A stretch of DNA of 64,000 nucleotides, from positions 1-64,000 of the forward strand of contig NZ_CP100390.1 in NCBI RefSeq assembly GCF_026016465.1. The letters are read 5' to 3'. The position numbers and the translations under genes were made by a program. Positions 40,001-47,198 of the stretch are shown here, piece after piece. Below the pieces are notes generated by a model that was given only the letters and a program-made list of their open reading frames with translations, was not told the DNA's origin and did no database searches. Position 1 is the first letter of the stretch, and every line of letters begins with the position of its first letter. Source of the stretch: Alkalimarinus alittae (GTDB lineage: Bacteria; Pseudomonadota; Gammaproteobacteria; Pseudomonadales; Oleiphilaceae).

Positions 40001-42380
40001 TCTACAGCAGCTGATACCGGCGATGGACAGTGCAGACTTGTTAAAGTTTGACCCGCTATGCCGAGCTTTAGCGCAAGTTTTTTGGGCGAATACCATTCAT
40101 GCAGGGCGAGAAGATCAGTCGGTGTTGCTTGCTATAAAAGCAAAGGCCGAAACATGGCATGAGCGGGCACAGTCTGCTGCGAATATGCTGACCATTTTTA
40201 ATAATCAGCGCGCCACTCAGCTGTTGATTGAAGAGGCCGCGCAATCTATTCGCTTGTTTATTGAACTGTATCCTATCGACGTTACTGAGCGTGATATTGA
40301 CCGAGCGGCGGAATACCTTGTCGCAGAGCTAAGTCGTGAACGTGTCGATTTTATATCCAGTAAGTATGCTCAATTACTGGTAGATGAGCTTAAACGTACC
40401 TTAGATGATACGTCGTGGCGCAAGTACCAGTCGACACTCGAAAAACTTAAAGGGCAGGTAGCCGAGCGCTGGAATTTGAGTGCGTCATGGCTGATTGCAT
40501 TGGTAGAAGGTAAGCAACTCGATCATTTAGTGCGTTATATCCCTGAAGCCATTGCCTTGGTGAATGCTGATGGGCGGTTAGAACGTCGGCCTACCGAAGT
40601 GGATGTTGAACTAACGGTTTCGGGGTTATTAGGCGATCACCCTCGGATTCAAAACCAGCAGCTCTCGTTTGCTTTAGATGAGTTTTTCCAACGACTCGAT
40701 GATCATCAACAACGAGTGGTGAAAGGCTATCATGATTATTTAGCGCTGCGTCAGTCGATTATCGATGAAGAACGCGATGCGTTAAGGCTAGAAACGTTTA
40801 AGCCAAAGCCATTAAGCTCTTTTGTGCGTAATCGATTGATTAATGAATCTTATTTGCCGCTTATTGGTGATAACTTAGCGAAGCAGATGGGCACCATCGG
40901 GGAGAATAAACGTTCTGATCTGATGGGATTATTAATGATGATCTCGCCACCGGGCTACGGTAAAACCACCTTAATGGAATACGTCGCTAGCCGACTGGGT
41001 TTGATATTCATGAAGATCAACTGCCCGTCACTGGGCCATGATGTTCTGTCGTTAGACCCTGAGCAAGCTCCTAATGCCACAGCTCGGCAAGAGCTAGAGA
41101 AACTGAATCTAGGCCTAGAAATGGGTAATAACGTGATGCTCTATCTAGATGATATTCAGCATACTCACCCTGAGTTTCTGCAGAAGTTTATCTCTCTTTG
41201 TGATGGTACTCGTCGTATTGAAGGTATCTGGAAAGGCCAGACTAAAACGTACGACATGCGCGGCAAGAAGTTTTGCGTGGTGATGGCGGGTAACCCGTAT
41301 ACTGAATCAGGCGAAGCGTTTAAGGTGCCAGACATGTTGGCTAACCGAGCAGATATTTATAACCTCGGTGATATCTTAGGCGGTATGGATGAGCAGTTTG
41401 CATTGAGTTATATCGAAAACAGCTTAACGTCTAACCCGGTACTCGCGCCGTTGGCAACGCGGGACATGGACGATACTTATAAACTGGTGAAATTGGCGCA
41501 GGGCGAAAGCATCGCCACCACCGATTTGAAGCATCAATATAGCGGTGCTGAAGTGAATGAAATCACCGGCGTATTGAAAAAACTGTTTACGATTCAAGAG
41601 ATTATTCTCAAGATCAATCAGCAATATATTGCATCGGCCGCCCAAGATGATACCTACCGCACCGAACCTTCATTCAAGCTCCAAGGTAGCTATCGGAACA
41701 TGAACAAGATGGCTGAAAAAGTTTCATCTGTCATGAACCAAGATGAACTGATGCAGATGATTTCTGATCACTACTTAGGAGAGTCTCAACTGCTGACCAG
41801 TGGCGCTGAAGAGAACCTGCTTAAACTGGCTGAGCTTCGGGGCAATATGACCGATGAAGAGCGACAGCGCTGGGCACAAATCAAGAAAGACTTCTTACGC
41901 AACAAAGCCATGGGCGGGGATGATGCCGATGTAGGCGGAAAAGTGATTGCTCAACTGGTGGACTTGGTCGATGGCGTTAAGCAACTAGGCCATGCGGCAG
42001 AAAGTGTTGTGGCTAGTAATGAGTTGAGTGCAGGAGATGATTCGGGTGAAGCCGCTGCGAGTCAACAACTTGATGTGATTAACAGCTCGTTGAATCGCAT
42101 AGGTGATGTTTTGTCCGAAGGCTATAAGGCGATACAGAACCAAAAGCCGGAGGCAGAAAAGGTACAGCCAGCCCCTAACGTTGAAGTGATAAACCAGCCA
42201 GTTCCGGGTCTGGATAAAGTGCTGCATGTACTGGCTAACACAATGGAAAATAGCATCTTTCCATTAGTCAGAGCCATGGATAAGAAGATTGATATTGATC
42301 TTCGAACCCATGACAAAATGGCTGAAATATCTACTCAACTCAGACAGCTAGAATCAGAACTAAAGGGCTCAAACGAGTGA
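37008..42380 (+). CDS. Giant AAA+ ATPase of the DUF3686 / 'DNA repair ATPase' type
   Basis: This 1790-residue protein has an N-terminal beta-rich region (to about 440, with repeated propeller-like strands), a long helical and coiled-coil middle (about 470-880), a further helical segment, and a C-terminal AAA+ module. Walker A PPGYGKTT is at 1314-1321 and Walker B VMLYLDD ends with D1381-D1382. A sensor-1-like MAGNPY and an arginine-finger-like LANRADI follow. The C-terminus is acidic and helical. Homologues are labelled DNA repair ATPase, but I know of no firm functional proof. The rhomboid start GTG overlaps its stop. Neighbours suggest a membrane-linked machine that remodels or delivers substrates. 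Confidence 0.8.
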   Translation: MAQQNQSTGDSNVENAVAAGGAYEVIRKRLSEQGKTLNQLTRHLNESRLEEFGSSDMSVVSRVRVRTENNSVARDMVQVGDYLLFGYNVFLGLKKETKIEDVFSLFRLKNEGDHYDLEPADDEPSFLTQASFVSDFDELYRYYKHTRLVELSVKNGKLLAGFQIGERLEDLRVFRWSVSADGKDVQYIDSRGERDIQLPPAYDFEWTGTTREDSVNGRHPHINILDKVFVETVGGDLTVKIENNTEDGLGIYREPVEDDTQSIDDADYFYAELGGLILLKIKPYREETWRHLIFNTMTEEVLRIDAIGQSCVQLPEDHGVIFPGGYYLQTGEYKTFEQDSVNSESGGLKFKQMIRSPNGEDVLYVFYEPEEGVVGLFAYNLISKELQNPIYGHGYALSDAGKLVVFSAESEPTRIHPMQIWQTPFVSQEFASKAEVSQSFFGRIGNAALVRGVSDLYSVCRLIDNQSVSSKVYEELSKTAAKIFDAHYWIADYNAAEQPSVESILKEITQTSELVIDEFEKVESIRRQSQQSMTEAEAAQNDILLSIRPENWEIAEEYVQALDRLRHQRGHLATIKELRYIDLERIAALDEQLVEAQAQLSEQTVTFLSNEEALTPYLAKIDELNKEVDEAETIASLTPLIETIESTASGLDLLSELMASLKVDDATVRTRIIDSISEVYSKLNQSKATARHKQKNLGSEEAIAQFGAQFKLFSQSITNALGMANTPERCDEQLSRLLVQLEELESQFSEYDQFLSDIMAKREEIYESFESHKQQLLDERQRKAQSVTDAADRILASIERRSLKFTEADELNTYFASDALVLKTREMVERLRALDSAVKADDVESRFKSIKEQALRSLRDKTDIYEEGGKVIKLGPRHKFSVNTQALDLTILPRNGELNVHLTGTDFFEPLTRPELLKLRPYWDMTQESETPSVYRAEYLASLMLQAADKDAHELSHDLLREALLDQDQLLKLVRDFATPRYKEGYQKGIHDHDAVLLLQQLIPAMDSADLLKFDPLCRALAQVFWANTIHAGREDQSVLLAIKAKAETWHERAQSAANMLTIFNNQRATQLLIEEAAQSIRLFIELYPIDVTERDIDRAAEYLVAELSRERVDFISSKYAQLLVDELKRTLDDTSWRKYQSTLEKLKGQVAERWNLSASWLIALVEGKQLDHLVRYIPEAIALVNADGRLERRPTEVDVELTVSGLLGDHPRIQNQQLSFALDEFFQRLDDHQQRVVKGYHDYLALRQSIIDEERDALRLETFKPKPLSSFVRNRLINESYLPLIGDNLAKQMGTIGENKRSDLMGLLMMISPPGYGKTTLMEYVASRLGLIFMKINCPSLGHDVLSLDPEQAPNATARQELEKLNLGLEMGNNVMLYLDDIQHTHPEFLQKFISLCDGTRRIEGIWKGQTKTYDMRGKKFCVVMAGNPYTESGEAFKVPDMLANRADIYNLGDILGGMDEQFALSYIENSLTSNPVLAPLATRDMDDTYKLVKLAQGESIATTDLKHQYSGAEVNEITGVLKKLFTIQEIILKINQQYIASAAQDDTYRTEPSFKLQGSYRNMNKMAEKVSSVMNQDELMQMISDHYLGESQLLTSGAEENLLKLAELRGNMTDEERQRWAQIKKDFLRNKAMGGDDADVGGKVIAQLVDLVDGVKQLGHAAESVVASNELSAGDDSGEAAASQQLDVINSSLNRIGDVLSEGYKAIQNQKPEAEKVQPAPNVEVINQPVPGLDKVLHVLANTMENSIFPLVRAMDKKIDIDLRTHDKMAEISTQLRQLESELKGSNE

Positions 42381-42952
42381 TTAATGCTTTTTGGAAGCGG
42401 TTTAAGATTGTATTAACCGTCTGTGCTGCAATGAGTGTAGTGCACCTGGTTAATATGGCGTTAGGTGGGCAATTGAATCAATTTGGGATACTCCCTCGTG
42501 ATCCCAATAGCCTACCTTACATCTATAGCTCGCCACTGCTACACGGTAATTTAAGTCACCTGATTAATAATTTAATCGGGCTGGCGATATTCAGTTGGCT
42601 TTGTTTACTGAGAACCGTGCGGCTCTATGTCTGGAGCAGTCTGTTTATTATCACTCTAACCGGTATTCTGGTTTGGCTGTTCGGTCGTCATGCTATGCAT
42701 ATCGGTGCCAGTGGTTGGGTCTTTGGACTATGGAGTTTGAGTATCGCGCTCGCCTGTTTTGATCGACGCCCCCTTAATATATTAATCGCCCTTGTAGTGG
42801 TGTTTTTATATGGCGGCATGATATATGGCGTACTCCCGCAAGATGCCTCGATTTCGTTTGAAGCCCACTTTTTTGGGGCTATATCGGGGGTGTTGGCCGC
42901 ATGGCTGTCTACCTGGAAGGTTTTTAAGAGAAATAAAGTTAGAAGGAAGTAA
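42377..42952 (+). CDS. Rhomboid-family intramembrane serine protease
   Basis: This 191-residue protein has six membrane helices. Catalytic Ser112 sits in GASG (110-113) and the partner histidine is H164 in FEAHFFGAISG. The conserved HGNLSHLINN at 56-65 supplies the oxyanion-hole residues. It starts with GTG inside the ATPase stop (4-base overlap), so it is translationally coupled. Rhomboids cut membrane-spanning substrates. Here the likely targets would be proteins of the same cluster or recruited membrane proteins, which is inference. Confidence 0.92.
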   Translation: MINAFWKRFKIVLTVCAAMSVVHLVNMALGGQLNQFGILPRDPNSLPYIYSSPLLHGNLSHLINNLIGLAIFSWLCLLRTVRLYVWSSLFIITLTGILVWLFGRHAMHIGASGWVFGLWSLSIALACFDRRPLNILIALVVVFLYGGMIYGVLPQDASISFEAHFFGAISGVLAAWLSTWKVFKRNKVRRK

Positions 42953-42955
42953 AAA

Positions 42956-43657
42956 ATGAGACTAAAGGAACTAGAAACTCAGCTACGAGAAACGTTGGAC
43001 GATATTAAATTATGTAATGATGAAAAGGTCGAGTTAAGAGCCTTAGCGCCTTCTTTGTCAAAGGATGAGCGTCGTTTTCTCAGAAACAAAGGCTTTGATT
43101 GGGTGCGGGAATGCATTGATCAAGACCCAAGCCAAACCTTTAAAGTGATTAAGTGGTTGGAGCAGGTGGTTAAAACGCTGGATAGCGGTGCGGTTGAAAA
43201 TACCGTTGAAAGCTCAGCTCACTTTAGCCCAGGCGATGAGTGCCGTCGTAAGATTATCGACTTGTGTCATCAGGCTAAACAGTCGATTGATATCTGCGTC
43301 TTTACCATATCAGATGACACCCTGAGTGAAGCAATTTATAAGGCGCATAAACGGGGTATTGAGGTCAGAATTATTACTGACAATGACAAATCTAACGATT
43401 TAGGCAGTGATGTGGATGATTTAGCCGCTAAAGGTGTGAGTCTTAGAATGGATCGAAGTCCAAACCATATGCATCATAAGTTTGCAGTGTTTGATCATTC
43501 AATTTTGCTCAATGGCAGCTTCAACTGGACTCGCAGTGCGTCTCGCTATAATGAGGAGAACATCGTGATCAGCGGTGAAGTTGCCATTGTTGATGAGTTC
43601 CAGCGTAAGTTTGAGGCGCTTTGGTCGCTCTTTGGTAGATCGTCAGCTAGTGTTTGA
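42956..43657 (+). CDS. Phospholipase D-like (single-HKD) putative nuclease
   Basis: This 233-residue protein has a helical N-terminus (to about 85) and one PLD domain. The HKD motif is H173-x-K175-x4-D180, followed by GSFNWTRSASRYNEEN with the conserved Asn and Glu. Single-HKD proteins of this size, such as Nuc and mitochondrial PLD6-like enzymes, act as dimers and cut nucleic acids or phospholipids. No signal peptide is seen. AAGGAAG precedes ATG 42956, three bases after the rhomboid stop. Its end overlaps the convergent amidohydrolase gene by 11 bases. Confidence 0.85.
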   Translation: MRLKELETQLRETLDDIKLCNDEKVELRALAPSLSKDERRFLRNKGFDWVRECIDQDPSQTFKVIKWLEQVVKTLDSGAVENTVESSAHFSPGDECRRKIIDLCHQAKQSIDICVFTISDDTLSEAIYKAHKRGIEVRIITDNDKSNDLGSDVDDLAAKGVSLRMDRSPNHMHHKFAVFDHSILLNGSFNWTRSASRYNEENIVISGEVAIVDEFQRKFEALWSLFGRSSASV

Positions 43658-45104
43658 CGATGTTTGAGTCTCGCTCCAAGACCTTACCGCCTGTAATGAC
43701 CATAGAGATCTTCCGGGTGTTGTTAATATCTTCCCGGAAGTCGCCATCTAGTATGAGTAAGTCTGCTTTAGCCCCTTCTGCTATATAGCCTAAGCCCTGC
43801 GTAAGGTTTAACTCCTCAAGGTATCGGCCAGACAAGTAAGTGGCCGCCGCAATGGCTTCAGCGGGCGTAAAACCACACCGTTCAACCAGCATTTGTAATT
43901 CATCATGCAGTGATGAGCCAGCCACGTTCGCCACATTAGGGGAGTCAGACGCGGCCAATATTCGGATACCTGCCGCTTTCATGCGTTTTATGTTCTCAAA
44001 CTTGAGATCCTTAAACACATTGACTTCATGAGCGTAATTCTGAATTTCAGGCTTTTGATCGTCCATGGTTAAGCCAGAAGGGCGATTATTGTAGGACTCC
44101 AATAAATCTACTTCAAGAATCTCTTTATCCATCGTGTTAAACGTGAGTTCATCCTGAAAAATACGGTCCATCTGGCTGAATACGACCAGTGTTGGTGCAA
44201 TCGTAACGTTGGCGGCTTTCATTCTTGCTATGGTTTGATCAGAAATACTGGATCGGTAAACACCGTGTACAAAGTAGTCAACGCCAGCGTCCATTCCGGT
44301 AATCAGGTCGGCCTCAGAGCCAATATGCGCGCCCACCTTGAGCCCTAACTTCTTAGAATGCTCAACCGCAACGGCGGCCTCTTCTACGGAAAGCGATGGA
44401 ATGCCTAAAGGTATTTGATCGATTACAATCTTAGTCATCGATGAGCCCTTCGATTTATATTCATCGATGTACGCTACGATATCTTCCGCATCATCTACAG
44501 ACCCTACGATTTGGCTAATAGCAAAGCTTGATGCCGGCCAGGGAAATGACTCCTTCATCATATAAGACGGGTGTCCATTACGCTTACTGATCATGGGACC
44601 GGCATAAAAAATGCGTGGGTTAACACGGTCTTCTTCAGTGACACGTTCGACTGTTTTCTGGATATCATTAATCGGGGCGCCCATATCAAAAACAGTCGTG
44701 ACGCCTGAATATAGAAATGCAGACAAATTACGATCCACTAAGGTGTTATCAGGTACTCTCATTTTCCATGTAGGGGTTCCCGGGCCATGCGTATGTACAT
44801 GCATATCAATAAGCCCAGGGATAATCATTTTGCCTTTAGCATCAATGATTTCAGCACCTTCTAAAATGATTTCTTGGTCGCTAACTCGTTCGATGCTGCC
44901 ATTACGAATAAGAATGCTCTGGTTTACACGTACAGGTTCATCAGGGTGGCCGCTGAACAGATCTGCATTTTGTATAATAATCGCTGAAGTGTTTTCACTC
45001 TTGATAGCAAGAGGTGGGGCAGTTGAAAATAGAGAGCAACTGCTAATAATAAAGGCGCTTAATACAACCAAGCAAATATTGCTTAACGTTGATAAGTGGT
45101 GCAT
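43647..45104 (-). CDS. Lipoprotein amidohydrolase (imidazolonepropionase-like)
   Basis: This 485-residue metal-dependent hydrolase belongs to the amidohydrolase superfamily. The N-terminus has a lipoprotein signal ending in the lipobox ISSC, so it is probably anchored in the envelope. Metal ligands appear in IDMHVHTHGPG (HxH), KVGAHIGSEA, VHGVYRS and the Asp of LAASDSPN. The C-terminal beta-sandwich strand AKADLLILDGDFREDI is typical. Related enzymes act on cyclic amides, dipeptides (prolidase-like) or organophosphates; the substrate is not deducible. It is convergent with the PLD gene and divergent from a nitrilase-family gene. Confidence 0.88.
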   Translation of the reverse strand: MHHLSTLSNICLVVLSAFIISSCSLFSTAPPLAIKSENTSAIIIQNADLFSGHPDEPVRVNQSILIRNGSIERVSDQEIILEGAEIIDAKGKMIIPGLIDMHVHTHGPGTPTWKMRVPDNTLVDRNLSAFLYSGVTTVFDMGAPINDIQKTVERVTEEDRVNPRIFYAGPMISKRNGHPSYMMKESFPWPASSFAISQIVGSVDDAEDIVAYIDEYKSKGSSMTKIVIDQIPLGIPSLSVEEAAVAVEHSKKLGLKVGAHIGSEADLITGMDAGVDYFVHGVYRSSISDQTIARMKAANVTIAPTLVVFSQMDRIFQDELTFNTMDKEILEVDLLESYNNRPSGLTMDDQKPEIQNYAHEVNVFKDLKFENIKRMKAAGIRILAASDSPNVANVAGSSLHDELQMLVERCGFTPAEAIAAATYLSGRYLEELNLTQGLGYIAEGAKADLLILDGDFREDINNTRKISMVITGGKVLERDSNIVKH

Positions 45105-45263
45105 GGGTGGCGTCCTATTGTCACTAATGAATAAAAAGTAGTGGTGAGGTTAATGCAACTGTGGTTAATTAAGCAAAGTGTTTTTATTGATTGTGGTACG
45201 TATGTATCATATTTAGTGCGGGCATAGCGAGGGGTTAAGCATCTTTGATGTTGGAGAATAGAT

Positions 45264-46274
45264 TTGACTGAGTCCACTGAATTAAAGCAAAAAAAGATAA
45301 TCGCAGCGGCTATTCAACTAGAGGCCACCACTGGCGACGTGAGTATTAACCTAGAGCGAGCGGAGTCTTTGTCTCTTGAGGCGATCTCAAAAGGGGCGAG
45401 GGTAATTGCACTGCCTGAGTTTTTTACTGCTAGAGTCGCTTTTAAAGAAGACGCATATAACGCAGTTTTGCCGCCGGACAATGAGGCCGTTAATCTTCTC
45501 AAATCTATCGCCGCCCGTCATGACTGTTGGATTGGCGGCTCTATGTTGATTGCGGACGGGGGTGAGGTGTATAACCGGTACCACTTTGTTGAGCCCGACG
45601 GCACGACGCATCACCATGATAAAGACCTTCCGACGATGTGGGAAAGGGCATTTTATGCCCCGGGCAATGATGATGGTGTTTTTAATACCCCATTAGGTGG
45701 TGTTGGCGCAGCCGTTTGTTGGGAGCTTATACGCACACAAACCCTGCGCCGCCTTATTGGCAAAATAGACATTGCGATGACCGGTTCTCATTGGTGGACA
45801 ATGCCTAATAATTGGGGAGAATTTACTAACCAAGCATTTGCAGCGATTGCTCAATACAACCGTTATTTGTCTGAAAACGCCCCAGGAGAACTAGCAAGAC
45901 GTTTAGGAGTACCAGTATTACATGCCTCCCATTGTGGTCAATTTAGTACTGACTTTATGCTGATGCCTGGTGTATCAAAAACACTGCCTTACAATACGGA
46001 GTTTGTCGGTGGCACCCAAATTGTTGACGGTTATGGTCATGTCTTGGCTTATCGTCAGGCACAAGAAGGCCCAGGCATCGTGATGGCAGAGATATCCCCC
46101 GGAGCCATTGAACCTCGCCAAGAAACGCATCGCAATTTTTGGTTACCAGGTATGCCGCTAGCGATGAAGCTTTACTGGCACCAGCAAAACGTCTGTGGAA
46201 AATCTTACTACCGAAAGAAAGGTAGGCAGATGGGGATTGAAAATGCGAGGCGAATTATTAAAGAGAGTGTTTAA
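45264..46274 (+). CDS. Carbon-nitrogen hydrolase (nitrilase/amidase superfamily)
   Basis: This 336-residue protein carries the catalytic triad Glu52 (LPEFFTARV), Lys120 (HHHDKDLPT) and Cys152 (GAAVCWELIR). Members hydrolyse amides, nitriles or carbamoyl groups. The start is TTG at 45264, supported by TTGGAG seven bases upstream; no ATG fits. It is divergent from the amidohydrolase, and the two may process the same class of amide compounds, but that is a guess from position. Confidence 0.87.
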   Translation: MTESTELKQKKIIAAAIQLEATTGDVSINLERAESLSLEAISKGARVIALPEFFTARVAFKEDAYNAVLPPDNEAVNLLKSIAARHDCWIGGSMLIADGGEVYNRYHFVEPDGTTHHHDKDLPTMWERAFYAPGNDDGVFNTPLGGVGAAVCWELIRTQTLRRLIGKIDIAMTGSHWWTMPNNWGEFTNQAFAAIAQYNRYLSENAPGELARRLGVPVLHASHCGQFSTDFMLMPGVSKTLPYNTEFVGGTQIVDGYGHVLAYRQAQEGPGIVMAEISPGAIEPRQETHRNFWLPGMPLAMKLYWHQQNVCGKSYYRKKGRQMGIENARRIIKESV

Positions 46275-46512
46275 TTTATTAGCGTTTCTTTATGGCTTAA
46301 AGCGGTTAAATATGGGTGGCTTTACTGAGCGTTTGTCGTTATTGCTTGTACCGTTAATACGTTAAGCACTCAACAGTTATAACTGATCTTTTCCTCGATA
46401 ATGTCGTATATAGACACTATACTCGAACTGATATACGGTAGCCTTCTATATCAGGAGTATGGTTTCTTTTAGTTACCAATCCACCGTGTTAAATATAAAA
46501 AGCACCGTTATT
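46275..46512. other. Intergenic region before the CheB-CheR remnant
   Basis: No gene seen. A loose dyad CGTATAT (46405-46411) and ATATACG (46431-46437) lies within a promoter-like AT-rich stretch that presumably once served the chemotaxis chimera. Confidence 0.35.
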
Positions 46513-47176
46513 ATGAAGCAAACCCAGCCCGATTCTGAAGCCTCCAATTCTCTAACACCCGCTGACTGAACCTTCGGCTATGTCTAACGATGGTCGCTGG
46601 TTTGCTGTACGCACGATGCCTTATCGAACGCAAGACAACCGTATTGATGGGGTGGTGATTGTTTTTTCTGATATCACCGTTGCCAAAAATGCATCAGATG
46701 AGTTATTCGACTCACGTCAAATTTTACTTAAAATTATTGACAGTATTCCCCAGCGTGTTTATTGGAAGGGGCGAGATTCCGTTTATCTAGGTTGTAACCA
46801 AGCGTTCGCGAAAGATTGCGGTTATGAAGGTGTTGACGATTTAATCGGTAAAACGGATGATCAAATGGCCTTGCCAAATCACTATACCGCAGATGATTGC
46901 TTGGTGATGGAGAGTGGCAGGAGTATGCTTAAGTTAGAAGAAGCATTAGCTGATTCAGAAGGTACGCGAATCTGGCTGAACTCGAATAAAGTGCCATTAA
47001 TGGATAAGACAGGTCGCGTGGCAGGGATGCTGGGAACCTACGAAGATATATCAGAGCGAAAGCGACTGGAAGAGAATGCTCGAGTGTTGGGATTATCTTC
47101 ATTACAAGAGCGGTTTGATACACAGTCAGAGCAGTTGCAGCAAGCGAAAGGTAAGTTACAAGAAAAGAACGGCTAA
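46513..47176 (+). pseudogene. Remnant of a CheB-CheR-PAS chimera (large internal deletion)
   Basis: An 18-codon frame at 46513-46569 encodes a plausible N-terminal leader (MKQTQPDSEASNSLTPAD) and stops. Eleven bases later, in another frame, begins SNDGRWFAVRTMPYRTQDNR followed by IDGVVIVFSDIT, the end of the PAS region that closes CheB-CheR fusions. A second PAS domain follows (QILLKIIDSIPQRVYWKGRD to GTYEDISERKRLEEN). The CheB methylesterase, CheR methyltransferase and coiled-coil parts are missing. The 198-residue second part could still be translated from ATG 46580. The next gene is the usual PAS-protein neighbour of such chimeras. Confidence 0.65.
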
Positions 47177-47198
47177 AAACAATAAAAAGGAAGAGGGT

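Noticed and set aside
46405-46437. Operator dyad CGTATAT/ATATACG
   Set aside because: Seven-base AT-rich arms 19 bases apart are expected by chance in this composition.
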